Source of the DNA: JAUVPY01 sp034412795
Lineage (GTDB): Bacteria; Chloroflexota; Anaerolineae; 4572-78; NAK82
Direction of reading: 5' to 3'
Assembly (NCBI GenBank): GCA_034412795.1
Contig: DAOUMD010000209.1
Span: 4,988-68,987 of the forward strand
Length of the DNA: 64,000 nucleotides
The position numbers were made by a program, and so were the translations under genes. The notes under the pieces are model-generated. The model had not been told where the DNA came from. It did not search any database and saw only the letters and a list, made by a program, of their open reading frames with translations. Every line of letters starts with the position of its first letter. Position 1 is the first letter of the stretch. Of the stretch, positions 1 to 8,452 are shown piece after piece.

Positions 1-107
1 CCTGTGATGTTTTTTGTGTCAGGCACCTGCTTGACCAGTACGATTGAGTTATACGTCCTGGCAGATGACATTCACTCCTCCTGTTGGATTGGGGAATTTG
101 GATAGAT

Positions 108-155
108 GGAAGATTGGAAGGTTGGATGGGTGATAGGCCAACCTTCCAATCTTCC
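108..155. repeat. 18-bp perfect inverted repeat
   Basis: The arms at 108-125 and 138-155 are exact reverse complements (GGAAGATTGGAAGGTTGG type) with a 12-base loop. It sits 8 bases beyond the stop of the minus-strand reductase gene but has no T-tract, so it is a weak terminator candidate. A related string recurs at 15961-15980, which points to a dispersed repeat family. Confidence 0.75.
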
Positions 156-163
156 AAAACAAC

Positions 164-958
164 TTATGGAGCAATACACTCGCCGCCGTCCACGCGGATG
201 ACGTTGCCGGTCATCCAGGACAGTCCGGGCCGAGAAAAGGCGACGATAGCGTTAGCCACGTCATCGGGCCGGGTCAGACGGTGATAAGGATTACGGCGCA
301 GGGTCGCATCAATCATCTGCTGGCTCCCAGGGATCATGCGCAGCGCCGGTGTATCGGTGACGCCGGCCTGGATGGCGTTGACCTTAACGTTGCGGGGGGC
401 CAACTCGTATGCCAACTGGCGGGTGTGGCTTTCCAGGGCAACTTTGGCGGCGCTGACCGCGCCATAGGTTGCCATGACGCGTTGATTACCCTCGCTGGTC
501 ATAGAGAAGATGCGGGCATCATCGGCGAAGAGATCAGCCCACGCCAAATCCTGGACCCAATAAACCAGGCTATGAGCCATCACGTCCAGCGTCATCTCCA
601 TCTGCTTCTGGTCCAGGCTCCCTTCCGGCGTTTCTGCCACATATGGTTTGAGCGCGCCAAATGCCAGTGAGTGAAGCATCACCTTCACCTTGACCCCTTC
701 CTCTTTCATCTGCTCGATAGCTTTGGCTCGCTTCTTTGCATCGGCGGCATTCATATTGATGAAAAGCGTCTTGCGGCCGGCGGCCTCAATGTCGGCCTGC
801 ACTTCCCTGGCCCGGGGCAGCGTCGTCTTGAGATCCAGGTGAACACCCACGATGTCCATACCAGCTCGGGCTAGTGCCCGGCCCGTCGCTGCGCCGAAGC
901 CGCTGGAGGCGCCCAAAATCAAAGCCCAACCGGAGAGAGCGATGTTACTTGTAGTCAC
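164..958 (-). CDS. Enoyl-ACP reductase-like SDR protein
   Basis: Probable cytosolic NAD(P)H-dependent enoyl-ACP reductase of the FabI/FabL kind, which would catalyse the last reduction in fatty acid elongation. The 264-residue protein has a Rossmann entry with the glycine-rich GASSGFGAATG at residues 16-26. Its catalytic pair is Tyr165 and Lys172, a Tyr-x6-Lys spacing typical of FabI/FabL; classical short-chain dehydrogenases have Tyr-x3-Lys. The tail GNVIRVDGG is standard for the superfamily. It stands alone, with a palindrome cluster directly upstream (989-1109) that could hold its operator. No other fatty acid genes are near, so a different SDR substrate cannot be excluded. Confidence 0.8.
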   Translation of the reverse strand: MTTSNIALSGWALILGASSGFGAATGRALARAGMDIVGVHLDLKTTLPRAREVQADIEAAGRKTLFINMNAADAKKRAKAIEQMKEEGVKVKVMLHSLAFGALKPYVAETPEGSLDQKQMEMTLDVMAHSLVYWVQDLAWADLFADDARIFSMTSEGNQRVMATYGAVSAAKVALESHTRQLAYELAPRNVKVNAIQAGVTDTPALRMIPGSQQMIDATLRRNPYHRLTRPDDVANAIVAFSRPGLSWMTGNVIRVDGGECIAP

Positions 959-988
959 TATGTCCCCCTTCGTTTCCTTTCCAGATTA

Positions 989-1109
989 GGCCGTATTGAC
1001 AAACGTCAATACTACCTTGGCCGTGTTGACATTTGCGTCTTTGCGCTTAAGAACCCTTCAACAAATAACGAAATGCACCTCTGGGAATGCGCAAATGCCA
1101 ACACTACCT
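989..1109. repeat. Cluster of related palindromes upstream of SDR gene
   Basis: A perfect 8-bp inverted repeat, GTATTGAC-N4-GTCAATAC, lies at 993-1012. A diverged copy is split into two arms at 1023-1037 (GTGTTGACATTTGCG) and 1090-1104 (reverse complement with one mismatch). The segments at 1001-1017 and 1093-1109 are also direct repeats with three mismatches. The compact copy is 35 bases upstream of the reductase start and could be an operator. The 432 bases between the two flanking genes hold no convincing gene. Confidence 0.6.
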
Positions 1110-1296
1110 AGATTGCATATCCGTCCAATAATAAAACCCAATCGGATCTTTGTCAATTGCTTAAAACACCGTGAGAGGGAAAAGGTTACAATGATTTCGA
1201 CATTTCCACCTGAGCCGGGTATAATCAACAATAATGCAGTTACGATTTCATCTCGATTGGGTCAGGAGGCACTGGGTCCGTACAGTTTTAAGGCTT

Positions 1297-1347
1297 GTAG
1301 TGACGACTTCAGTCGTTGAAGATAGCCACTGAAGTGGCCACTACGAA
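1297..1347. repeat. Double-hairpin dispersed repeat, copy 1
   Basis: A 51-base element made of two adjacent palindromes (ACGACTTCAGTCGT and GCCACTGAAGTGGC) flanked by GTAGTG and CACTAC ends. The same architecture occurs at 19041-19093 inside a coding region. It ends 44 bases before the start of the next gene. Confidence 0.7.
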
Positions 1348-1390
1348 CAATGCCCATTTTATGAACTCAGTGCCGGGTTAGGATAAAGAT

Positions 1391-3130
1391 GTGATAAACA
1401 GGACCATATGGCCGATCGTCGCCGTGCTGGCGATTGCAGTGGGACTGGCGGCCTGGCCAGGCATCTCGCGCGCCCTCTTCTACGTGACCGGCGAGGAAGA
1501 CTCTCTGCCCCAATTGACAGGCGTTACTCAATTTGCATTCAACCTGGTCCGCCCCCCACTACAACTGGCAAACGATGTGCCCGTGGCACATGCCGGAGTC
1601 AACCCCTTTGGCGTGAATACCTTTCTGCAAAACGAAGTCGATCCCCATAAGCGCCGCCTGGCGATGGAGATGGTGGCCAATGCAGGCTTCGGCTGGGTTC
1701 GGCAGGAGTTCCCCTGGGAGGACATCGAAATCCACGGCCCCGGCGACTTTGTTGACCGGCGCCACGACCCGCCGCGTTCGGCCTGGGAAAAGTACGACCA
1801 CATCGTGGACTTGGCCGAAGAGCACGACATCCAGATCATCGCCCGTCTCAGCAACCCACCCGCCTGGAGCCGTGCAGCAGGCGACGACGCTGGCCCCTTC
1901 GCCCCTCCTGACGATCTGGACGCCTACGGAGATTTTGTGGAGACAGTCGTGCGCCGTTACAAGGGACGCATACGCTATTACCAGATATGGAACGAACCTA
2001 ACATCTACCCCGAGTGGGGAGAGCAACCGGTGGACGCTGCGGAATATGCCGAACTACTCAAGGTGGCCTACACTCGAGCCAAGGCGGCGGACCCCGACGT
2101 GGTGATTATTGCCGGTGCACTGGCCGCCACCATCGAGCTGGACCGATATCCTCACGGCCTGACCGATGCTCTTTTCTTGCAGCAGCTTTACGACGCCGGT
2201 GCCGGGCCGTACTTCGACGTGTTGGCTATGCAGGGCTACGGCCTCTGGTCCGGGCCTTACGACCGGCGCATGCAGCCCCGGGTGCTCAACTTCTCCCGCC
2301 CGCTCTACATTCGTGACGTTATGGTACGCAACGGCGACGCTCACAAGCCGATCTGGCTCTCAGAGATGGCCTGGAACGCCCTGCCGCCTGACTCGGTCTT
2401 GCCCCCCGCCTACGGCCAGGTAACAGAAGCGCAGCAGGCCCGTTACGCGGTGCAAGCCTATTACCGGTTGCAATCTGAGTGGCCCTGGTTAGGCGTGGCC
2501 AACTATTGGTTTTTGAAACAGGCCGACGATCGAGAGCGAGAGGTCAACCCCCAATATTACTTTCGTCTGCTTGAACCTGACTTTACCCCAACTCCCGCTT
2601 ATCACGCATTGAGCGACGCTGCCCACCTGCCGCCGGTGATGTACCGTGGCTATCACCAGGAGGATCACTGGGCGGTGGATTACACCGGGTGGGAGGAGCT
2701 AAAGGACGAGCGCGCAGTGTTGGATGGCTATCACCAGGCGACGAATGATAGCGCCCAAGCCAGACTCACCTTTAATGGCAGCGACCTGTGGCTGGTGGGA
2801 GCTCGCCGGCCAGATGGTGGTTGGCTGGAGGTGACAATTGACGGAGATCCACCGGTCGTGGTGTCGCAAGACTCGCCTGAAACCACCTTTGGGGTCAGGG
2901 TACGTGTCGCCAGGAATCTACGTCAGGGCCAGCATGATGTGCACATCACCGCTCGAAAAGGCGCAGTCATTGACGGCTTCATCGTCCAGGATCGGCCCAC
3001 GTGGTCAGTCCAGCGCACAGCAAGAGCAGCAGCAATAATCGTAGGCCTGGTGGTAACCGCAGGCCTGGTGGCACTGGCCTGGTTTTTGGTGTCGCACAGG
3101 AGACAATCGGAGAACAAAACACTTGAATAG
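1391..3130 (+). CDS. Membrane-anchored clan GH-A glycoside hydrolase
   Basis: A 579-residue exported glycosidase-like protein. It has an N-terminal hydrophobic anchor (about residues 7-30), a TIM-barrel domain and a C-terminal transmembrane helix (about 543-565) ending in basic residues, so the catalytic part should face outward. The IWNEPN motif puts the acid/base at Glu202, and the strand ending IWLSEMAWN gives a nucleophile candidate at Glu325. Both are positions used by clan GH-A enzymes such as GH5, GH39 and GH51. Residues about 430-530 form a beta-rich accessory domain. The start is GTG, supported by an AGGA 8 bases upstream. The substrate is unknown. It stands alone between a dispersed repeat and a small Mth938-type gene. 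Confidence 0.8.
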   Translation: MINRTIWPIVAVLAIAVGLAAWPGISRALFYVTGEEDSLPQLTGVTQFAFNLVRPPLQLANDVPVAHAGVNPFGVNTFLQNEVDPHKRRLAMEMVANAGFGWVRQEFPWEDIEIHGPGDFVDRRHDPPRSAWEKYDHIVDLAEEHDIQIIARLSNPPAWSRAAGDDAGPFAPPDDLDAYGDFVETVVRRYKGRIRYYQIWNEPNIYPEWGEQPVDAAEYAELLKVAYTRAKAADPDVVIIAGALAATIELDRYPHGLTDALFLQQLYDAGAGPYFDVLAMQGYGLWSGPYDRRMQPRVLNFSRPLYIRDVMVRNGDAHKPIWLSEMAWNALPPDSVLPPAYGQVTEAQQARYAVQAYYRLQSEWPWLGVANYWFLKQADDREREVNPQYYFRLLEPDFTPTPAYHALSDAAHLPPVMYRGYHQEDHWAVDYTGWEELKDERAVLDGYHQATNDSAQARLTFNGSDLWLVGARRPDGGWLEVTIDGDPPVVVSQDSPETTFGVRVRVARNLRQGQHDVHITARKGAVIDGFIVQDRPTWSVQRTARAAAIIVGLVVTAGLVALAWFLVSHRRQSENKTLE

Positions 3131-3178
3131 AGGTGAACTGAAGTACACCGGCAATGATATATATTATGTTAATCTAAT

Positions 3179-3541
3179 ATGAAACCCCACATAAATCGCA
3201 CCAAGTTTGGCTCGATTACCATTGACGGGGAAGTATACAGACACGACGTGATCATCCGCCTGAACGGTAAGGTGAAAAAGCGTAGGAAGAAGTTGTCCAA
3301 GGCTATCTACGGCACGTCGCACACTATCTCCCAGGACGAAGCCAGTCACATCTACCAGGAAGATGCAGAACACCTTATCCTCGGCACCGGGCAATACGGC
3401 CTGGTACAACTTTCCGACGAAGCGGCCGAATATTTCGAGCGCCAGGGATGCCGGGTGACCACCTTGCCTACGCCCAAGGCGGTCCACGCCTGGAATGCGG
3501 CCGAGGGGGCTGTGATCGCGGTGTTCCACGTCACGTGCTGA
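3179..3541 (+). CDS. Mth938-like domain protein
   Basis: A 120-residue cytosolic protein matching the Mth938/NDUFAF3-like fold (formerly DUF498). Visible features are the N-terminal FGSITIDGE...HDVII segment, the basic KVKKRRKK stretch, and the ILGTGQYG turn followed by an alternating beta/alpha C-terminal half. Bacterial members have no assigned reaction; the mitochondrial relative helps assemble complex I. Its TGA stop is immediately followed by the stop codon of the convergent hydrolase gene, with no spacer. Function is inferred from the fold only. Confidence 0.75.
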   Translation: MKPHINRTKFGSITIDGEVYRHDVIIRLNGKVKKRRKKLSKAIYGTSHTISQDEASHIYQEDAEHLILGTGQYGLVQLSDEAAEYFERQGCRVTTLPTPKAVHAWNAAEGAVIAVFHVTC

Positions 3542-4180
3542 CTACATATCCCAGGTCGCATCCCCGAAGAAGTCGCCGTGGTCTTTGTTGAGAAAAGCCT
3601 CGATGTCGGCGCGGAGGTCGCCCAGGCGGAAATGGGGGCCATGACCAGGGTAGCACACCGTCTCGTCAGGCCAGGCCAGAACCATCTCGCGTAGCGTTTG
3701 AAGCGTGGTTTGAAAATCCTCGGCCGACCACGTCTTGCCCGGTCCCCCTTCAAAAATTGTGTCCCCCACGACAATGCGGTGATCACCTCCCAGGGCAAAG
3801 CAAAGCATGTCAGGGATATGTCCCGGAGTATGGTACACGTGCAGGACATGCTCGCCGACGCGCACCTGGTCACCATCTTCGAGCATGCGGTCGACATCCA
3901 GACTCATCCCTTCGAAGTGCGGACCGGCATGGGCCATCAGCGGCACCTTCAACCTGGCTTGCACCTCATCGAGTGCACCAAGGTGATCAGGATGTGTGTG
4001 AGTGAGCAGGATACCGATCGGTTCCGTATCGGACAGCATGTCCAATAGCGTCTCCGGCTCGGCGCCAGGGTCAATCAGCACGCTCTGCCGGGTGGCAGGG
4101 CAGACCAACGCGTAGGTATTCATTGGCCAGGGGCCGACGGGTCGAGTTCTCAATTCCAATTTCGTCTGTGGGTTGGACAT
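3542..4180 (-). CDS. MBL-fold metallo-hydrolase (glyoxalase II-like)
   Basis: A 212-residue cytosolic metallo-beta-lactamase-fold hydrolase resembling hydroxyacylglutathione hydrolase. The binuclear metal site is complete: H61, H63, D65 and H66 in HTHPDH, H121 in HTPGH, D140 in VVGD, and a last histidine in CYPGHGPH near residue 185. The likely reaction is hydrolysis of a thioester such as S-lactoylglutathione or a bacillithiol analogue, but the fold is promiscuous and no partner gene fixes the substrate. An AGGAGG lies just upstream of the ATG. Confidence 0.85.
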   Translation of the reverse strand: MSNPQTKLELRTRPVGPWPMNTYALVCPATRQSVLIDPGAEPETLLDMLSDTEPIGILLTHTHPDHLGALDEVQARLKVPLMAHAGPHFEGMSLDVDRMLEDGDQVRVGEHVLHVYHTPGHIPDMLCFALGGDHRIVVGDTIFEGGPGKTWSAEDFQTTLQTLREMVLAWPDETVCYPGHGPHFRLGDLRADIEAFLNKDHGDFFGDATWDM

Positions 4181-4373
4181 AGCCCTCCTCGCTTTTCGCC
4201 CTCTTGTGACGAGAGTCAGTCATCCATAGGTTCGCATATTCGTGTCATTCGTGTTAATATGACACCCACACCCGGTACTGCCGCTTCGGAGATTCCAAGC
4301 GTGAGTACATTCTAGCCGCTTTCGGTTACTGGGCAAAGTAAAGAAAGGGCATCATAACAGGCACAGATCGTCA

Positions 4374-5018
4374 ATGAATAGATTGGCGCTCAACGGGAAC
4401 AACTCTCCTCAAGCTCGACGTAAGGCGGTGGTAAGCCTGCTGGTCATCACGGTCATCCTCTCAGTAGACCACTATCGCCACCTGTTCCCCATCCCCATCC
4501 TGGACGACTTACTGCTTTATCTGGTCATCCCCTTGTTCATTATCGTGCTGATCTTTCGAGAGAATCCATTACGCTATGGCCTGACCCCTGGACGCTGGCG
4601 GGAGGGTTTGGCCTGGGTGGCCGGGGGCTTCTTGGTGATGGCCGTGGTTGCCTGGCTCTTTTGGCAGCGAGGCGAATTTCGAGCCTATTACGTGGACTAC
4701 ATCGCCGCACTCAATCCAGACGGCGATTGGTGGCGCTGGGTTGGCCTGAGCGGCTTGCAGATGTTCTGCTTGGAGTTTCTCTTCCGGGGGTTCTTGCTTT
4801 TTGCGCTGGTGGACCTCTTCGGCCCATACGCAGTATTGATCCAGACAGTGCCTTTTGCCATGGTACACTTTGGCAAGCCGGAATGGGAGACATATTCCAG
4901 CATCGTCGGCGGACTCCTATCGGGCTGGATCGCCTACCGGGTCAGTTCCCTTTACCCTTCGTGGCTCATTCACTGGGCGCTGGTCGTGGGCTTTAGCTGG
5001 CTATTGTTGGGGGCATAG
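4374..5018 (+). CDS. CPBP-type intramembrane protease-like protein
   Basis: A 214-residue protein with about six hydrophobic segments that looks like a CPBP (Rce1/Abi) family membrane endopeptidase. The motif-1 region reads LEFLFRG, giving E134 and R138, but the first glutamate of the usual EExxxR is leucine (L133). Motif 2 is FAMVH (F161, H165). Motif 3 keeps H200 without the usual asparagine. Loss of the first glutamate, normally the water-activating residue, makes proteolytic activity doubtful. It stands alone, and a 14-bp inverted repeat follows it. Confidence 0.7.
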   Translation: MNRLALNGNNSPQARRKAVVSLLVITVILSVDHYRHLFPIPILDDLLLYLVIPLFIIVLIFRENPLRYGLTPGRWREGLAWVAGGFLVMAVVAWLFWQRGEFRAYYVDYIAALNPDGDWWRWVGLSGLQMFCLEFLFRGFLLFALVDLFGPYAVLIQTVPFAMVHFGKPEWETYSSIVGGLLSGWIAYRVSSLYPSWLIHWALVVGFSWLLLGA

Positions 5019-5078
5019 CATAACAACAATAGGCTCAGATTACAATACGAAGCCAACAGACCTCACCCAAACAACATA

Positions 5079-5122
5079 GGACGGATTGTCCTGCCCTCGG
5101 TGCAGTTTAGGACAATCCGTCC
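5079..5122. repeat. 14-bp perfect inverted repeat between convergent genes
   Basis: Arms GGACGGATTGTCCT (5079-5092) and its exact complement (5109-5122) form a strong hairpin between two convergent genes. It could act as a bidirectional terminator although neither side has a T-tract. It may equally be one of the dispersed palindromes of this genome. Confidence 0.65.
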
Positions 5123-5171
5123 TTCGGTGTGGAGCCTCGTCGAAATGTGTTGGCCGCTGCTCAAATCGACG

Positions 5172-6266
5172 TTATGCCCGGCGCCGTGTCACACTCCAGA
5201 CCGCACCACCGGCCAGGACGATGAGCAAGGCGGCACTGGCCACCACCAGCACCGGATTCTCAAGAAACCCGAACTCGTTGCCGGTTTCGGGCATCGCCGG
5301 CAGAGGTGTGGCTGTTGGTTGTCCAGTCGATGGTGGCTGCGTACCCGACGCCTGCGGCCCCACGAGACTCAAGCAATCAAGGTCGTAATTGCCCTCTACC
5401 GAGTCGGCCCATTTTTTCCAGCCCCGAATGAAGAGAGTGAGCTGATGGCTGGTGGCCTTGACCACGGTAGTGTAGGTCTCATAGCGATACTGGACATCGC
5501 CTTGTGGGTCTTCACGTGGTTGTTCGTCCCACAGCAATTCAATCCACTCGATGTCTGGAGACTGCCAGTCGGCTCCGCCGGTGTAGTCAATGCCATACTG
5601 CATGCGGAAGCCATAATCTGACTCTTCTGGAGATCCCGAGTCAGAGCGGACCAAGCCATGCAATGTGAGTACGTATTCAGCGTTGGGTACCACGTTCACC
5701 GTTTGAAAGATGCCTACGTAGCGATCGTTTTCCTTCGCACCAGTGAGTTCCAGAAGCTGAGCGTGCTCGCCGTCACACACCACCTTTTCCCAGGTATCGT
5801 CATACCACCCAGCAAAGACATTCCCATTCTGGAAACGTCCCCAACCGACTCCCATCCCCTGGCCTTCCACAAAGCCCTCCTCAAAGCTACCGTTCACGAG
5901 GAGATTTCCGGAAGGGCCCGGCGTGGGGGTCGCGCATTCATAGCCACATCCGCCCGGGCAACTGCCTGGACAGTGAAGCACCTCACCCGCCTGGCAAGCC
6001 GGAGGTGTACACACGGGCTGTGGGGTAGGAGTAGCAGTCGGCACCTCCGTGCTGCCGACCACAGCCGCCTCGGCACCTTGTGCGCTGGCAGACGAGTCGG
6101 TAGCCGGCACCACCAAAGTCGCGGTAGGTGTTGCATCCTCCTGAGCCTCAACAGGTGCAGCCGCCGAACCGGCATAGGCCACCAACGCACTGCTCAGAAC
6201 TAATACAACGATTATCAGAATCAGCGCGATCGATTGCCGACCTCGGCTTTTCGTCCAAATGTCCAT
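5172..6266 (-). CDS. Secreted protein with MPETG wall-sorting signal
   Basis: A 364-residue surface protein of unknown function. It has a signal peptide (about residues 12-35), a Thr/Pro-rich and Cys-containing linker (about 40-115), and a beta-sandwich-like domain (about 120-310) resembling carbohydrate-binding modules (starts NLLVNGSFEEG). The C-terminus has the classical sorting architecture: MPETG near residue 322, a hydrophobic helix and a terminal RRR. This suggests attachment by a sortase, which is not in this window. A strong ribosome binding site (AAGGAGG) precedes the ATG, and a consensus-like promoter lies at 6386-6414. Confidence 0.75.
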   Translation of the reverse strand: MDIWTKSRGRQSIALILIIVVLVLSSALVAYAGSAAAPVEAQEDATPTATLVVPATDSSASAQGAEAAVVGSTEVPTATPTPQPVCTPPACQAGEVLHCPGSCPGGCGYECATPTPGPSGNLLVNGSFEEGFVEGQGMGVGWGRFQNGNVFAGWYDDTWEKVVCDGEHAQLLELTGAKENDRYVGIFQTVNVVPNAEYVLTLHGLVRSDSGSPEESDYGFRMQYGIDYTGGADWQSPDIEWIELLWDEQPREDPQGDVQYRYETYTTVVKATSHQLTLFIRGWKKWADSVEGNYDLDCLSLVGPQASGTQPPSTGQPTATPLPAMPETGNEFGFLENPVLVVASAALLIVLAGGAVWSVTRRRA

Positions 6267-6385
6267 TGGAAGCCTCCTTCCACAAAATAACGAATACAGG
6301 CCATATCAACATGGACCCGTCTGCCGTAACAAGTCTGTTAAGACGTGCAGACCAAGACAGACAGGTTTACCATAATACAGTTCTT

Positions 6386-6414
6386 ATCATAACATAATTC
6401 TTACAATTTGACAA
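6386..6414 (-). promoter_or_regulatory. Sigma70-type promoter of the MPETG protein gene
   Basis: On the minus strand TTGTCA, 17 bases, TATGAT, about 120 bases upstream of the start codon of the wall-anchored protein. Confidence 0.6.
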
Positions 6415-6474
6415 GCCCCAATTTTATGGTTACTTTGTCCCAAGGCGTCTGGAGAATGGACTACTTAACGAACC

Positions 6475-7362
6475 TCAAGGGGAAACGAGAGGGGATTTGA
6501 AATCGTAGATGCCGCCATCAGTGTGCCAATGGCGTCCACACCCACCACAGACCAAAACCGTGTCTTGCGGAGATAGGTCGACGCTGCGACAGACCGGGCA
6601 ACAGAAGAGACCGTTGGGCGATCCAGATAATGGTTTCTGAGCTCGAGCGCGAATGAAGACGCTGGGGGTAAGCTGCCACCACTGACCGGTAGGCTGAGCC
6701 AATCTATCCAGGTGCGCCAGCCAATGGGCGGGAACCAACTTCTTGAGCAAGGGGATACGAAAATGGGATACGGTACGTACTCTCTCCGTCCGGAAGCCAA
6801 CGGTGTCCAATTGCTGGCGCACCCACCGGGGATGAAAATCAAAGTTGAGGTCTACGAACTCAACCGGCTGTAAATCGAAGGGGTTCCACGTCTGACGCTG
6901 TAAGAGCCATCGCCCAATGGCTTTGAGATGATGTTTGCTCGCGTGTTCCAGGATGAGCGTACCCCCCGCATGTGCTACACGTTGTAGCTCAGCCAGTGCG
7001 TCGGGCACGGCGGCCAAGTGATGCATAACGCGCACCATGGTGAGTGCGTCAAACAGGTCATCAACAAAAGGCAAATGGTATACATCACCGACGACAAAGA
7101 TGTAGCGATCGGAAAAAGATAAGTAGCGTTGGGCCTCTTCCAACTGCGAACGCGCATAGTCAAATAAAACCACGCGCCGATAGCCACTATACAGGTCAGC
7201 CAGCCGACCGTAGCCGGCGCCAATTTCGATCAGGATATCGCCTACCGGCGGGAGCAATGCCCCCAGAGCAATACGCTCGGACAGATTCTCATATTCGCGT
7301 CCCTGCCCTTCCCAGAAGTCATACCGGTATCGACTACCTTCGTAGTCGCATATATCCGCCAA
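6475..7362 (-). CDS. SAM methyltransferase with C-terminal zinc-ribbon-like tail
   Basis: A 295-residue class I methyltransferase. Motif I is IEIGAGYGRLADLY (about residues 44-57), followed by the acidic VVLFDYA, VVGDVYHLPF and ALTMVRVMHHL segments of the Methyltransf_11/UbiE type. The C-terminal 45 residues carry two CxxC pairs (CCPVC and CGGC), resembling a Trm112-like zinc ribbon. The substrate is not identifiable. It lies 30 bases downstream of the Crp-type regulator gene in the same direction, and the perfect parS site fills that gap. Confidence 0.8.
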   Translation of the reverse strand: MADICDYEGSRYRYDFWEGQGREYENLSERIALGALLPPVGDILIEIGAGYGRLADLYSGYRRVVLFDYARSQLEEAQRYLSFSDRYIFVVGDVYHLPFVDDLFDALTMVRVMHHLAAVPDALAELQRVAHAGGTLILEHASKHHLKAIGRWLLQRQTWNPFDLQPVEFVDLNFDFHPRWVRQQLDTVGFRTERVRTVSHFRIPLLKKLVPAHWLAHLDRLAQPTGQWWQLTPSVFIRARAQKPLSGSPNGLFCCPVCRSVDLSPQDTVLVCGGCGRHWHTDGGIYDFKSPLVSP

Positions 7363-7376
7363 TGATCGTTCCTCAA

Positions 7377-7392
7377 TGTTTCACGTGAAACA
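7377..7392. promoter_or_regulatory. parS centromere site
   Basis: TGTTTCACGTGAAACA is a perfect 16-bp palindrome identical to the widely conserved chromosomal parS consensus bound by ParB. It lies between two genes, about 1.3 kb from the DnaA-box array, as expected for an origin-proximal segregation site. No parA or parB gene is in the window. Confidence 0.93.
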
Positions 7393-8100
7393 TCACGTTA
7401 ATTGCTTGCGCCGGTACATCGCCACTCGCTCGCGCAGCGCCGCAGGATCACGTACTGTTAGCCGGTCACCATCACGCGCCAAGATGCCACCCAGCTCATA
7501 GAAATCCAAAATGCGCTGAACGATTTCGGGAGGTGCCACAGCCAGCCCCGCCAACTGGGGTAAAGAAACCGGTACCCCAATCTCCAAGCCGGTGTCGCAG
7601 GACACGCCGTGTCTCTCCATCAACTCTAATACCCGACTGGTCACACGCCCATTTACGCTGAGGAAGGCCAGATCCTCAGCGTATTCGGTTGTATAACGCA
7701 ACCGTAATACAAGTCCACGCATCAAGCTGATCGAAATCTCCGGATGGTCACGCAAAATGGCAATTAGATCCTGGTTTCGCAAGACCATCGCCTCGGTTGG
7801 CTCGACCGCCTCAGCACTGGCCGAACGGGGCTCACCATCTATGATGGAGAACTCACCGAAGAATTCCCCTTCTTCATACACATTCAGGGTCAACTGCTTA
7901 CCACTCTCATCTTGGCTATAAATCCGGACACGTCCCAACCGAATGATAAACATAGCATCGCCCCGCTCGCCTTGCTCGAAGATTACCTCACCAGCCCCAA
8001 AGGATTGCTGTTTCAACTGTCCTGCAATCACGGCCAATTCATCGGGTGATAGTTTTGAAAACAGAGTTATCGGCGAAAGAAACGACGTCTCATTTGGCAT
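7393..8100 (-). CDS. Crp/Fnr-family transcription regulator
   Basis: A cyclic-nucleotide-binding-type regulator of about 235 residues. An N-terminal cNMP-binding beta-roll (FGAGEVIFEQGERGDAM, GEFFGEFSIIDG, RSASAEA) is followed by a long dimerisation helix and a C-terminal winged helix (VSLPQLAGLAVAPPEIVQRIL). The roll has PRSASAE where cAMP-binding proteins have a conserved Arg-Thr/Ser pair, so an effector is possible but not identifiable. No cysteine cluster like that of Fnr is present. The ATG chosen here is preceded by CAGGAG at 7 bases; a GTG six codons upstream lacks such a site. The gene lies between the origin and parS and has a promoter at 8227-8255. Confidence 0.85.
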   Translation of the reverse strand: MPNETSFLSPITLFSKLSPDELAVIAGQLKQQSFGAGEVIFEQGERGDAMFIIRLGRVRIYSQDESGKQLTLNVYEEGEFFGEFSIIDGEPRSASAEAVEPTEAMVLRNQDLIAILRDHPEISISLMRGLVLRLRYTTEYAEDLAFLSVNGRVTSRVLELMERHGVSCDTGLEIGVPVSLPQLAGLAVAPPEIVQRILDFYELGGILARDGDRLTVRDPAALRERVAMYRRKQLT

Positions 8101-8226
8101 CACATGCTCCTGAAACACCTATTGGGGGTGTACGCTATGCCCTCCAGTAAATGACAAACCGGAAGTCAAAACTGAGTGGTTTCGGCTTTCATTTATGATC
8201 ATCAACCGGCTGGTGACTCCGTCTCA

Positions 8227-8255
8227 ATTATACGGTATATCGACCAAAGGGACAA
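8227..8255 (-). promoter_or_regulatory. Promoter of the Crp-type gene
   Basis: Minus strand TTGTCC, 17 bases, TATAAT, ending about 127 bases upstream of the chosen ATG. Confidence 0.65.
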
Positions 8256-8374
8256 CCTTACGATGCATGTTAAGACATATTTACGCTTAACTATGTCGCG
8301 TTCACCTTACACGCTAACGAGTAAAAAACAGAGTTGCTACTAACGAAGCTTCGCCTCAAACCGCCCAGTTGATG

Positions 8375-8452
8375 GCTCACGGATGGACACAGATTTACAC
8401 GGATAGGATAACAATTTGAAATATCTGTGTTCATCCGTGTTCATCCGTGAGC
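8375..8452. repeat. Inverted repeat of CACGGATG/CATCCGTG type
   Basis: GCTCACGGATGGACACAGAT (8375-8394) pairs with a segment at 8423-8452 in which the TTCATCCGTG unit is duplicated. It is probably a dispersed intergenic repeat and not a gene. Confidence 0.6.

Noticed and set aside
996..1319. 107-codon plus-strand frame between the reductase and the glycosidase
   Set aside because: It runs through palindromes and a dispersed double hairpin and has no ribosome binding site.
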